This document shows, piece after piece, positions 27,207-36,184 of a stretch of 64,000 nucleotides of DNA; position 1 is the stretch's first letter; the number at the start of each line of letters is the position of its first letter. The stretch lies in assembly GCA_000531095.1 (NCBI GenBank), contig HG799463.1:879422-943421 (forward strand), read 5' to 3'. The position numbers and the translations under genes were made by a program. The stretch is from Gemmata massiliana (GTDB taxonomy: Bacteria; Planctomycetota; Planctomycetia; Gemmatales; Gemmataceae). The notes below the pieces were generated by a model. It had not been told where the DNA came from. It saw only the letters and a program-made list of their open reading frames with translations, and ran no database searches.

Positions 27207-28685
27207 TCACCGGGGCACTTTTCGGCCCGCGACCCAGACGGCCCCGATCGCGCGGGTGTTGCGGATGTCGGCCAACGGGTCCGCGGTCAAGAGGACCAGG
27301 TCCGCGTACCGGCCCGGTTCGATCGTGCCCAGGTCCGCGGTCCGCTTCAGGCACCGGGCCGGGTTCACGGTCGCGGTGCGCAGTGCCTCGGCCGGAGTCA
27401 GCCCGGCCCGCACGAACAGCTCGAGTTCATCGTGGAGCGACGCCCCTGGGGGCACCAGCGGGCTGGGCGTGTCGGTCCCGGCCAGGAGCTGGACCCCGGC
27501 CGCGTGCATGCGCCCGACGAGCTTGATCTCCCCATCCAGGAGGCGCCGGAGTTGCGCCAGATCCTGGTGCGTGTACCACCGGCGTCCGTTGACCAGGCGC
27601 ACCCCGTCGGGCTCGAACTTGCGCACCCAGAGGAACTTCGCCAGCGCCGGGAGCTTCTTCTCGAGTTCCGGGTCGAGCGCCTTCGGGTCGTCGAGCCGGG
27701 TCAGCCCGCGCGTCTGCACGAGCGTGGGCGCGTGCCACGTGCCGTTCTCCACGAACACCCGGAACCCGGTCGCCGCGTGCGCGGGATCGTAGGCGTCGAG
27801 GGCCTCGAGTTCGGTCTTCCAGTGAACGTGCGGGTCCGGGTTCGGGGCGGTGACGGACTCCCGGAGTCGGACCGCGCACCGGTCCTCGATCGGGGAGCAC
27901 ATCGCGGCCACCCCGTCGAGGTGCTCGATCGTGTACTGCCCGGCGGCGCTGGCCCGAGTCGCGGTCACCCCTCGGGGCACGTGCCCGACCAACGGGAGCC
28001 CCTGCGCCTTGGCCTCGGCGAGCGCGGCGAAGTACGCCTCGGGCGGGAGCATCGGGTACACCTTCACGAACGGAACACCGAGATCCTTGAGCGCGCGGAC
28101 CTGCTTGCGCGCGTCCTCCGGGGTGTCGGCCCGAAGGACCCGGAAGTTCAGCGGGAAGGGGATCACGGTGCGCGTGCCGTCGAGCATGTGAGACGTGGCC
28201 ACGAACCGGGGCCGAGGTGCGCCGGGCGGGGACGCGAACTTCGGGTCCGGAACCCCGGCACTGAGACTGAACATGTGCCGGGCCCCGGTCACCCCGTACC
28301 GGAGGAACTCGGCCGCCGACGCCTCTTCCGCGACGTGGGCGTGCATGTCCCACAGCCCGGGGATCAGGAACTGCCCCGTCCCGTCCACGACGCCCGCGCC
28401 GTCGGGGACGCGAACGGTGCCCGTGGGCTCGACCGCGACGATCCGCTCCCCGCGCACGGCCACGGTCATGTTCGGTTTGGTACGCCCGGCGACCACATCA
28501 ACGACGGTGACGTTCGAGATCGCGAGGGTGGCCTCGACGAACCGAGGTTCCGGTGGGCTCGGCTCCGGACCCGACCCATACGAGCCGGACGCGAGATTGC
28601 GGAGCGCCCAGGCAAGTGCCCCCAACCCAACGAGGGCACATGCGAAGAGCAGCACGCGGGGGCGGCAAACACGGGCGAAACGCAT
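27207..28685 (-). CDS. Membrane-anchored amidohydrolase family protein
   Basis: A 492-aa protein. The ATG at 28685 is chosen over the GTG at 28691 because GGAG lies about 5 nt upstream. A single N-terminal hydrophobic segment (VLLFACALVGLGALAWAL) anchors or exports it. The metal-dependent hydrolase (imidazolonepropionase/dipeptidase-like) fold is marked by GLWDMHAHVAEE, a Lys in FVKVYPM, His in GHVPRG and IEHLDG, and Asp in LAGTDTPSP, with the ending IEPGRYADLVLL. The family cleaves C-N bonds in cyclic amides or dipeptides; the substrate here is not evident. Confidence 0.9.
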   Translation of the reverse strand: MRFARVCRPRVLLFACALVGLGALAWALRNLASGSYGSGPEPSPPEPRFVEATLAISNVTVVDVVAGRTKPNMTVAVRGERIVAVEPTGTVRVPDGAGVVDGTGQFLIPGLWDMHAHVAEEASAAEFLRYGVTGARHMFSLSAGVPDPKFASPPGAPRPRFVATSHMLDGTRTVIPFPLNFRVLRADTPEDARKQVRALKDLGVPFVKVYPMLPPEAYFAALAEAKAQGLPLVGHVPRGVTATRASAAGQYTIEHLDGVAAMCSPIEDRCAVRLRESVTAPNPDPHVHWKTELEALDAYDPAHAATGFRVFVENGTWHAPTLVQTRGLTRLDDPKALDPELEKKLPALAKFLWVRKFEPDGVRLVNGRRWYTHQDLAQLRRLLDGEIKLVGRMHAAGVQLLAGTDTPSPLVPPGASLHDELELFVRAGLTPAEALRTATVNPARCLKRTADLGTIEPGRYADLVLLTADPLADIRNTRAIGAVWVAGRKVPR

Positions 28686-29503
28686 GACCACTCCGAGAAT
28701 GGTGCGCGGACGTAATGGGACCGCGGCTCACCGCGATCATTCGTGTATGGGTGCTTTTCCTGGCCGATATCACCGATTCACTCGCGCTCGGAACCGGAGC
28801 CGTCCGAGCACAAACTGAAGCCGCTTGCCGAGTCCACCGGTGCCGTGGGCTCGGGGTGGGTCGCGCCCCGGGACAACCCCAGGGGCGCGACCGCACCGTC
28901 GGCGAGGGCGAAGCCGCCGACACTCGGGTAGGAAGCGAACACGAAGTTCGCTTACCGCACAGGGGCAAACAAATTACGGAGATAAAAACGTGACGTTCGG
29001 TCCTCAAAGCATGTCGAATCTGCCGTCTTATTGCGCGAGTCGGCAGCACACCGTGAAGCTACGGGACATTACACCGCCATCACGTTTTCTGTCGACCCCC
29101 GTAATTAAGGGGTAGCCAGCGCAACATGTATCCGTACCGGGGTTTCCCCCGCTGCGGAGCGGGCGCAGAAGCGCGCCCGCCCGGTCCGATAAACGGCAGG
29201 CGAAACGGGGTGGCAGCGTGAAGTAGGGCAGTTCCCGAACACCTCACGCCGACTCATTGCGGGGTGACCGGTGCCGGAAGAACCGGATCGTGCGGGATGT
29301 AACCAATTACGGATCAATACTTCTCATTCGCTCGTTCATTTCTGCACTTGTGTGTGCCTCTACGACAAGGTAATTCTATTTCTTGGCAATACTCTCCCAA
29401 TTAGACGTGCGGTTGCACTGCGCCACGAGCTGTTACACCAGATTTCAAAGCGGCTACCTGATGTAGGTAGTGTTCAATAGCACCCACATAAATCTCATCG
29501 GGC
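28686..29503. other. 818-bp gene-free region between amidohydrolase and LuxR-type gene
   Basis: No ORF here looks coding. It holds the inverted repeat at 28933-28953 (described separately) and a small hairpin at 29159-29180 (GCGGGCGC / GCGCCCGC). The segment near 28970-29130 and 29290-29500 is AT-richer than average, and probably includes the promoters of the two divergent genes. Confidence 0.5.
28933..28953. promoter_or_regulatory. Candidate operator: 8-5-8 inverted repeat
   Basis: AAGCGAAC (28933-28940) and GTTCGCTT (28946-28953) form a perfect inverted repeat with spacer ACGAA. It lies in the divergent intergenic region, 250 bp upstream of the amidohydrolase start and 550 bp before the LuxR-type gene. 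The symmetry fits a dimeric regulator site, but it could also be a short hairpin. No regulator can be linked to it from sequence. Confidence 0.35.
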
Positions 29504-30322
29504 ATGGGAAAATCCGCTCGCCTTCGCTCGTCCGACATTCGGTCCTTATTTCGGATCGCTGGTGAGTGCCGAGACCTCGGCGACGACCCGACCACGTGGC
29601 GCGCGCACTGGTTCGCCCTGTTAGCGCGGTTCACCGGGGCGGATCTCGTTTGCGGCGGCGAGAAGGCCGGGGTTCTGGTCGGGACCGGGAGAACCATCGG
29701 GGTGGCCGCCTGGGGCTTCGAGCACGGGTTCGACCCGACCGGGTGGGAGCGCTCGATCGAAGCTTACGCCCGGAACCCGGACTACTCCCCGGCCGAATCC
29801 CGGTACCTGGACCGAGTGCGAGCCGAGGGCGAACAGGCGCTGGCCCGGTCCGACGTGATGGCGGACCGGGAGTGGGACCGTTCGCCCGACTATCAGGACA
29901 TCTGCCGGGTCATCGGGATCAACCACCTGACGTGGAGCAACCACCGGATCGGCCCCGCCTCCGCCGACGAGCACAGCGCGATCTTGGTCATGCGGGCCAT
30001 CGGAGCGCCCGATTTTTCGGCCCGCGAGAAGGCGCTCATTCAGGCGTCCCACGACCTCATCGCTCCGCTCGTGGGCGGCGCACTGGCCGCGTTCGCGGAC
30101 CCGGCCCCGACCGACCTCACGCCGGCGGTCCGCCGGGTGCTCCGGAGCCTCCTCGAAGGGGACAGCGAGAAGCAGATCGCGGCGCGCCTCGGGATCAGCC
30201 GGCACACGGTCAGCGAATACGTCCAGAGGATTTACCGGCACTTCCGGGTGACCTCTCGTCCGGAACTCATGGCCCGGTGGTTAAAACGGGGGTGGGCAAG
30301 CCGGTGCGCCTGGGACGTATAG
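29504..30322 (+). CDS. LuxR/FixJ-type helix-turn-helix transcriptional regulator
   Basis: A 272-aa protein. The C-terminal 60 residues form a LuxR-type DNA-binding domain (LTPAVRRVLRSLLEGDSEKQ, then IAARLGISRHTVSEYVQRIY). The N-terminal about 190 residues are not a response-regulator receiver; they look like a GAF- or PAS-type sensing domain without a recognisable ligand motif. The start at 29504 has only a weak ribosome-binding site. No AHL synthase is nearby, so quorum sensing is not implied. It may regulate its own gene or the divergent amidohydrolase, which is inference. Confidence 0.85.
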   Translation: MGKSARLRSSDIRSLFRIAGECRDLGDDPTTWRAHWFALLARFTGADLVCGGEKAGVLVGTGRTIGVAAWGFEHGFDPTGWERSIEAYARNPDYSPAESRYLDRVRAEGEQALARSDVMADREWDRSPDYQDICRVIGINHLTWSNHRIGPASADEHSAILVMRAIGAPDFSAREKALIQASHDLIAPLVGGALAAFADPAPTDLTPAVRRVLRSLLEGDSEKQIAARLGISRHTVSEYVQRIYRHFRVTSRPELMARWLKRGWASRCAWDV

Positions 30323-30507
30323 CTACGATCCCGCTATTTCACGCGAAGCGCTCGAGAGGGGGTGTAAAATCGCAGGCACTGGCCCCAGGGTCAAGTGTGT
30401 TCAGAAACTGGTCGAAGTGTCACGGCGTGCTTGGAAGCGCCGGGCGCGCGAGTGCGGCAAATTGAATTGCTTTTGGGAAACCGCCACAGATAGCCCTGAC
30501 AAGTAAA

Positions 30508-30530
30508 AACGCCCCGTCTTTCGGGGCGTT
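30508..30530 (-). terminator. Intrinsic terminator for aldose 1-epimerase
   Basis: Read on the - strand, AACGCCCCG pairs with CGGGGCGTT around a 5-nt loop and is directly followed by a T-run (GCGTTTTTACTTG). It begins 18 nt past the epimerase stop. This is the most canonical Rho-independent terminator in the window. Confidence 0.9.
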
Positions 30531-30547
30531 CCGGGCGGAAGAGTTAC

Positions 30548-31711
30548 TCACCATTTAAAGTGATACACGGTCGTCTGCTTGTAGGTCTCGCCCGGTTTCA
30601 GGACCACGTTCGACTTGTCCTTCCACTCCGCCTTGTTGATCGAGTCCGGGAACTTCTGCGCTTCCATGCAGAACCCGTTGTACTGCTTGTACTCCGCGCC
30701 GCCCTTGCCCTTGTTCGTGCCGTCCAGGAAGTTGCCCGTATAGAACTGCAGGCCCGGTTCGGTGGACAGCACTTCGAGCACGCGGCCGCTCTTCGGCTCG
30801 ACCACGCGGGCCGCCAGTTCCGGGCGCCCGGTGGTGCCCTTGTCGAGCACGTAGTTCAGGTCGAACCCGACCGGCTTCCCGCCGGCCTTCTCCAGATCGG
30901 CGCCGATCGTCTTGGCCTTCGTGAAGTCGAACGCGGTGCCCGCGACCGGGGCGATCTTGCCCGTCGGGATCAGCGTCTCGTCGGCCGGGGTGTAGTTCTT
31001 CGCGGCGATCGTGGCCTCGTGGCCCTTAATGTCGCCGCTGTTGTGGCCCGCGAGGTTGAAGTAGCTGTGGTGCGCGAGGTTGCAGAGGGTCGTCTTGTTC
31101 GTGGTCGCGCGGTAGTCGATCACGAGTTCGTTGTTATCGGTCAGCGTGTACGTCACCTCGACCGCGAGCGCGCCGGGGTAGCCCTCTTCCCCGTCCGGGC
31201 TGGTGCGCTTGAACGTCACGCTCGGGCCGGTCGCGGTCAGGCTCGCTTTGCCCTGCCACACCTTCTTGTCGAACCCCTCCTTGCCCCCGTGCAGGGTGTG
31301 CGGCTCGTTGTTCGCGAACAGCTTGTACTCCTTGCCCTCGAGCGTGAACTTCGCGTTCGCGATGCGGTTCGCGCAGCGCCCCGCGTTCGTGCCGAAGTAC
31401 GGGTGCCCCTTCAGGTACCCGTCGAGGTTATCGAACCCGAGCACCACGTCGGCGAACTTACCGTTCTTGTCCGGGACGTGCAGCTCGGTGATGATCGCGC
31501 CGTAGTCGATGCACTTCAGCACCACGTTGTTCTTGTTCGTGAGCGTGTACTGGGAGACGTTCGTCGGCCCCTTCTTGTTGTTGTCCGCGGGCGCGGGAAT
31601 GGCGCCGAACTTGGTTTCCTCGAACGCCGGCCCGGTGCCGGCCTTGGGCTGAGCGTATGCACTCGCAGCGAGAGCGAGCGTGGCACACAGAGCGGGGAGA
31701 GTGGATCGCAT
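30548..31711 (-). CDS. Exported aldose 1-epimerase (galactose mutarotase)
   Basis: A 387-aa protein starting MRSTLPALCATLALAASAYA at 31711, with GGAGGA upstream and a signal peptide cleaved near AYAQ. It interconverts alpha and beta anomers of aldoses. Catalytic residues are visible: His in PHTLHGGKEGFD and in AHHSYFNLAGH, and the Glu in GFCMEAQKFPDS. EPGLQFYTGNFLDGT is also conserved. The export signal implies it acts on sugars outside the cytoplasm. It is divergent from the YjhG-type dehydratase; both act on sugars, so a shared regulatory region (31712-31881) is possible. Confidence 0.94.
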   Translation of the reverse strand: MRSTLPALCATLALAASAYAQPKAGTGPAFEETKFGAIPAPADNNKKGPTNVSQYTLTNKNNVVLKCIDYGAIITELHVPDKNGKFADVVLGFDNLDGYLKGHPYFGTNAGRCANRIANAKFTLEGKEYKLFANNEPHTLHGGKEGFDKKVWQGKASLTATGPSVTFKRTSPDGEEGYPGALAVEVTYTLTDNNELVIDYRATTNKTTLCNLAHHSYFNLAGHNSGDIKGHEATIAAKNYTPADETLIPTGKIAPVAGTAFDFTKAKTIGADLEKAGGKPVGFDLNYVLDKGTTGRPELAARVVEPKSGRVLEVLSTEPGLQFYTGNFLDGTNKGKGGAEYKQYNGFCMEAQKFPDSINKAEWKDKSNVVLKPGETYKQTTVYHFKW

Positions 31712-31881
31712 GAGTCCTCCGGAAGCGAGATGGGGTGGGGACATGGTATCCGACCTCACCAACGGAGCCAGAGAACGGTCCCAAAGAAGCGCAAAAACGC
31801 ATAATGAAACACTGAACGCTCGCGTCTCCCCATTTGTAGCCCGGTGTGCTTTTTGTGCCGCCGCTGGCTTTGGAGCTTTCG

Positions 31882-33837
31882 ATGCCGTCCGATGTCCTCG
31901 ACACGCCCGAGTCCGCGTACCAAATCGTCACCACCGGGAGCGGACCGAAAGGCGCGCTGCCGCTCACGGATGAACTCCTCCGCCACTCCCCGAGCGGGAA
32001 CTTGTTCGGGTGGACGCAGAACGTCGGGATGGGCTGGAACCCGGCGCTGCTCGGCGGCAAAGAGTTCACCATCCTCAGCACGCACGGCGGGCTGCGGGCC
32101 GAGGACGGCACGCCGATCGCGCTCGGGTTCCACTCCGGGCACTGGGAGGTCGGGTTGCTGGTGAAGGCCGCGGCCGAAGAGTTCGCCCGACTGCGGTGCG
32201 TCCCGTTCGCGGGCGCCGTCACCGACCCGTGCGACGGGCGCACCCAGGGCACGGCCGGGATGTACGACAGCCTGCCGTACCGCAACGATTCGAGTCAGGT
32301 GATGCGCCGGCTGATGCGCTCGCACCCGACGCGGGCGGGGGTGATGGGCGTCGCGACGTGCGACAAGGGGTTGCCCGCCATGATGATGGCGCTGGCGTCG
32401 CAACACGATCACCCCACGATTCTGGTACCCGGCGGGGTAATGCTCGCGGGGGAAGCGGACCACGAGGACACGGGGAAGGTGCAGACGATCGGCGCGCGGT
32501 ACGCGCACGGCGAAATGACCATCGAGGAAGCCGCGGACGCCGGGTGCCACGCCTGCGCCTCGCCCGGCGGCGGGTGCCAGTTCCTCGGGACCGCGGCCAC
32601 GTCGCAGGTCATCGGCGAGGCACTCGGGCTGAGTTTACCGCACTCGGCGCTCGCACCGTCGGGCCAACCGATCTGGCTCGACATGGCCACGCGGTCCGCC
32701 CGCGCGCTGGTCAACATGACGAATCGCGGTATTCGCACGCCGCACATTCTCACAGAAGCAGCGTTCAAAAACGCCCTCGCGGTGTTCGCGGCGTTCGGAG
32801 GGAGCACCAATCTTCTCCTGCACACACCGGCGATCGCGTTCCATGCGGGCATCAAGCGCCCCACGATCGAAGATTGGACGTTCTACAACCGTAAAGTTCC
32901 GCGCCTCGTCGACGCACTCCCCAACGGGCCGATGAACCACCCCACGATGCGGGTGTTCCTGGCGGGCGGCGTGCCAGAAGTCATGCTCCATTTGCGCGAA
33001 CTCGGACTACTCGAACTCGACGCCCTCACCGCGAGCGGCGAGACGCTCGGCAGCAACCTCGACTGGTGGGCGAAGTCCGAGCGCCGCACGCGGCTGCGCG
33101 AGCTGCTCCGCACGCGCGATAGGGTCGACCCGGACACCGTTATCATGTCGCCGGACGCGGCCCGCAAGCGCGGGCTGACGAGCACGGTCACGTTCCCAAC
33201 CGGGAACCTCGCGCCGGACGGGTGTGTCATCAAATCGACCGCGATCGACCCTTCGGTGGTGGACAAGGACGGCGTGTACCGGAAGCTCGGCCCGGCGAAG
33301 GTGTTCATCCGCGAGAAGGACGCGATCAAGGCGATCAAGGGTGAAGGCGAGCGCAAGGTCGTTCCGGGCGACGTGTTGGTGCTGTGCTGCCGCGGGCCGA
33401 TGGGGAGCGGAATGGAAGAAACGTATCAGGTGACGTCCGCGCTGAAGCACCTGAAGTGGGGGAAGCAGGTCGCGGTGATTACGGACGCGCGGTTCAGTGG
33501 CGTTTCGACGGGCGCGTGCATCGGGCACGTGTCTCCAGAGGCGCTCGTGGGCGGGCCGATCGGCAAACTGCGCGACGGCGATCTCGTGCAGGTCATTGTC
33601 GACCGCAACAAACTGGAAGGCACGATCGACCTCGTGGGCGACGCGACGGGCAATCACGGTCCGTTATGGGGGAGCGCGGAACTCCAGGCGCGCGCCCCGC
33701 GCCCCGACCTGGCCCCGGACCCGGCGCTCCCCGCGGACACCCGCTTGTGGGCCGCGCTCCAGCACGCGAGCGGCGGCGTGTGGGGCGGCTGCGTGTACGA
33801 CCCGGACCTGATCGCGGCGAAACTGGCGGGGCGGTGA
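31882..33837 (+). CDS. YjhG/YagF-type sugar-acid dehydratase (IlvD/Edd family)
   Basis: A 651-aa member of the dihydroxy-acid/6-phosphogluconate dehydratase family, specifically the YjhG/YagF (D-xylonate dehydratase) branch, which removes water from D-xylonate to give 2-keto-3-deoxy-xylonate. The [Fe-S] cysteines are visible in [34 protein letters not shown] and [14 protein letters not shown]. Long colinear similarity to YjhG can be followed to the end ([21 protein letters not shown]). The start at 31882 matches the family N-terminus. The 5-nt gap to the next gene implies cotranscription. The substrate is inferred from the subfamily. Confidence 0.93.
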   Translation: MPSDVLDTPESAYQIVTTGSGPKGALPLTDELLRHSPSGNLFGWTQNVGMGWNPALLGGKEFTILSTHGGLRAEDGTPIALGFHSGHWEVGLLVKAAAEEFARLRCVPFAGAVTDPCDGRTQGTAGMYDSLPYRNDSSQVMRRLMRSHPTRAGVMGVATCDKGLPAMMMALASQHDHPTILVPGGVMLAGEADHEDTGKVQTIGARYAHGEMTIEEAADAGCHACASPGGGCQFLGTAATSQVIGEALGLSLPHSALAPSGQPIWLDMATRSARALVNMTNRGIRTPHILTEAAFKNALAVFAAFGGSTNLLLHTPAIAFHAGIKRPTIEDWTFYNRKVPRLVDALPNGPMNHPTMRVFLAGGVPEVMLHLRELGLLELDALTASGETLGSNLDWWAKSERRTRLRELLRTRDRVDPDTVIMSPDAARKRGLTSTVTFPTGNLAPDGCVIKSTAIDPSVVDKDGVYRKLGPAKVFIREKDAIKAIKGEGERKVVPGDVLVLCCRGPMGSGMEETYQVTSALKHLKWGKQVAVITDARFSGVSTGACIGHVSPEALVGGPIGKLRDGDLVQVIVDRNKLEGTIDLVGDATGNHGPLWGSAELQARAPRPDLAPDPALPADTRLWAALQHASGGVWGGCVYDPDLIAAKLAGR

Positions 33838-33841
33838 GAGA

Positions 33842-34510
33842 ATGACCGAAGCGGAGTGGTTCACGTGCGGTTCTAGGGTTCACATGCGCCGCATGCTGAA
33901 GGGCTTGGGGCGCTATTCTCCCCGCCGCTGGATTCACTTTAATCTCGCGTGCGTCGATCGCGCCCGTGACTTGATCGATGACGAGCGGTGTACGCACTTT
34001 CTCGAAGAGTTGGAAGTGCACACGGCGGACGGGGGGCGCAATACGCTTCGGTCGTTTCATCGTGAGGAAGAAGCAGTACGAGACGCGATCCGACACTTGT
34101 GGCGTCGTCGAGATGATCCGCTCCGGGGGGCTCGCATAGTCGCAGCGAGAGCAGTTTTGACAGCCAACTCACCTTCATTCGCTTCATCGGAAAATGTCGC
34201 GATTGCGTTTCAGCGCCGGTCGTATATCGAAGGGCTGCAGGAGCGCCGGCGCCATTGCGTGCTACTTCGCGACATTTTTGTTAACCCGTTTCGCCCGTGC
34301 GTTTTCTCTTCGGAATGGCGCACGTCAACTACCATCGCTCTGGCGCGAAAAATGTACGACTCACGCGACTTCAGCGCGATGCCGATTCTCGCCGACGCAT
34401 TCCAGGAGGCCGAGTGCGAGGATGATGTCATTTTGACCCACTGCCGTGACCCGAAGCAGGTTCACGTGCGCGGGTGCTGGATTGTTGACCTACTATTGGG
34501 GAAGGAGTGA
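33842..34510 (+). CDS. MTEAEW-family protein, tandem copy 1
   Basis: A 222-aa protein of a family I recall as highly multiplied in Gemmata-like genomes and unknown elsewhere; I have not searched. It begins MTEAEW and its C-terminal half has the shared pattern FVNPFRPCVF, then EWRTSTTIALARKMYDSRDF, MPILADAFQEAEC and VHVRGCWIVDLLLGKE. Function unknown; no signal peptide or membrane helix. It starts 4 nt after the dehydratase stop. It is less GC-rich than copies 2 and 3, so the three copies are not recent duplicates. Confidence 0.8.
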   Translation: MTEAEWFTCGSRVHMRRMLKGLGRYSPRRWIHFNLACVDRARDLIDDERCTHFLEELEVHTADGGRNTLRSFHREEEAVRDAIRHLWRRRDDPLRGARIVAARAVLTANSPSFASSENVAIAFQRRSYIEGLQERRRHCVLLRDIFVNPFRPCVFSSEWRTSTTIALARKMYDSRDFSAMPILADAFQEAECEDDVILTHCRDPKQVHVRGCWIVDLLLGKE

Positions 34511-34526
34511 TATTGAGGGGATCCGC

Positions 34527-35246
34527 GTGACCGAAGTGGAGTGGCTCGAATCGACGCACCTGTTCGGGCTGCTCGACTACGCGCGGCGCCGGGTGAGCGG
34601 TCGGCGGCTCTGCTCCTACGCACTGTTTTGGGTCGACCAGACGCTCCACCTGTTGACCGACACGACCCGCCGGGGCGTCGAACAGTACCGGGTGCAAGCC
34701 GCCGAACCGGGGCGCGTGATCGAGCACACGTGGTACGCTTATTCGCCCGGATTCAGTACGAGTTTCACGCACGGCAGTGCGGCGAATCACGCCGAGGACG
34801 CGGCCCAAGCGCTCCAGTTCAACGACTGGACGACCGCGGCGCTGGTCGCGGGACGCGCCGTCGCCCAGGACCGCGTGTACGGTCCGCGCACGCCCGCCAG
34901 CGCGAGGTCCGTATACGACCTCCGGTTCCAGTTCTGGGAGGTGGCCGAACACGTCGTCCGCGAGCAAGTGTTCTCCTTGCGGTGCGCTGCGGGAAACCCG
35001 TTCCATGCGCACACCTGCGATCCCGAGTGGCTCACGCCCACCGCGCTCGCACTGGCCCGAGCGGGCGACTCCGGCGATGCCTCCGTGCTGCCCATTTTGG
35101 CCGACGCGCTCCAGGACGCGGGGTGCGAGGACGGCACGATACTGGACCACCTGCGAGGCGCTGGCCCGCACCTTTCCTGTTGCTGGTGCTCGGCCCTAAT
35201 ACTCGGCAAAGGGTGGCGAATGACCAAGTACCTCTCTTCGTGGTAA
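34527..35246 (+). CDS. MTEAEW-family protein, tandem copy 2
   Basis: A 239-aa paralogue of the neighbouring genes. The start is probably the GTG at 34527 (VTEVEWLESTHLFGLLD), 16 nt after the stop of copy 1 and preceded by GAGGGG; an ATG-led upstream extension (from 34446) would overlap copy 1. Shared pieces are GNPFHAHTCDPEWLTPTALA, VLPILADALQDAGCEDG and TILDHLRG. The otherwise conserved HVRGCW end is changed to HLSCCW, and there is an extra C-terminal stretch GKGWRMTKYLSSW. This copy may be diverging or decaying. Function unknown. Confidence 0.72.
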   Translation: MTEVEWLESTHLFGLLDYARRRVSGRRLCSYALFWVDQTLHLLTDTTRRGVEQYRVQAAEPGRVIEHTWYAYSPGFSTSFTHGSAANHAEDAAQALQFNDWTTAALVAGRAVAQDRVYGPRTPASARSVYDLRFQFWEVAEHVVREQVFSLRCAAGNPFHAHTCDPEWLTPTALALARAGDSGDASVLPILADALQDAGCEDGTILDHLRGAGPHLSCCWCSALILGKGWRMTKYLSSW

Positions 35247-35321
35247 CAGTTCTGAACCGTTTTCGCCCCTTCAGGTTCGCGTGCGAGAGATTCGCTATTG
35301 GGTCATGCGTGAGGTTCCTTC

Positions 35322-35939
35322 ATGACCGAAGCCGAATGGCTGAAATCAAAAGACCCCGCCATGATGGGCGAGTTCGTGCGGGCGAAGCGCCGCGCTAGCG
35401 CGCGGGTGCTGCGGCTGTACATGGCCGCGTTCTGGAGTTGGCAGTCGCACCGGCTCGAAACAGATGCCCAGCGCGAGTTGCTGCGCAGTCGGGCGGCGCG
35501 CGTTGAGGAATGGGCCGACAGTGGCGTGTACCCGGCCGACGCCGCCCGAGGATTCGCGCTCGTATTCTTCAACCACCGGGTCCGGGAAGGGTTCATGAGT
35601 ACCCTTCGTGCCCCCGCGGGGTGGAAGAAAGGCGGTCCGGCAAAGAAGCGCGCGATCTGGGCGCTGCACGAGGTGTTCGGCAACCCGTTTACATTCGGTC
35701 GGGCACGCAAACGCACCCCGCGCCGCGGGTGGATGTTCGACAAGTCGTGGCGCACGGAAACTGCTGTGCTGCTCGCGCGCCAGATGTACGAATCGAAGGA
35801 CTTCGGCGCGATGCCGATTCTGGCCGACGCGCTCCAGGACGCGGGGTGTGACAACGCCGACATCCTGAACCACTGCCGCAAGCCGGGCGAACACGTGCGC
35901 GGGTGCTGGGTGCTCGATCTGGTATTGGAGCGGAACTGA
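35322..35939 (+). CDS. MTEAEW-family protein, tandem copy 3
   Basis: A 205-aa paralogue starting MTEAEWLKSKDPAMMGEFVR at 35322. It keeps the full C-terminal pattern (EVFGNPFTFGRAR, then WRTETAVLLARQMYESKDF, GAMPILADALQDAGC, EHVRGCWVLDLVLERN). It follows copy 2 by 75 bp. The order and same strand suggest one transcriptional unit with the dehydratase, though the gaps grow. Two inverted copies of the dispersed 36-kb palindromic repeat follow. Function unknown. Confidence 0.8.
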   Translation: MTEAEWLKSKDPAMMGEFVRAKRRASARVLRLYMAAFWSWQSHRLETDAQRELLRSRAARVEEWADSGVYPADAARGFALVFFNHRVREGFMSTLRAPAGWKKGGPAKKRAIWALHEVFGNPFTFGRARKRTPRRGWMFDKSWRTETAVLLARQMYESKDFGAMPILADALQDAGCDNADILNHCRKPGEHVRGCWVLDLVLERN

Positions 35940-36027
35940 ACGCAAATCGGGGGCGCATCGAACCGGCGATTGCGATAAGGTTGCTGGACGCCGGCCGGTG
36001 ATGGCCTACCGGCGCGGGTTGAGGTGG

Positions 36028-36118
36028 TGAACCCCGCCCGCAAGGGCGGCGGGTTGTTCAACCGTGCATGTGCTCGCGCCTTGTAATTCACCCACCGCCC
36101 TTGCGGACGGGGTTCACC
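36028..36118. repeat. Inverted pair of the dispersed palindromic repeat
   Basis: Copy C (36028-36056, reverse orientation) and copy D (36087-36118, forward) share the core CCGCCCTTGCGGxCGGGGTTCACC with the elements at 1-96. They face each other, forming an inverted pair, between the paralogue cluster and the cytochrome/WD40 gene. Confidence 0.8.
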
Positions 36119-36184
36119 AAGTAGGCATCGAGCCGATACCGACCGCCAATATCCGCACGCCGTTATCACCCCGAAGGAGCACGC

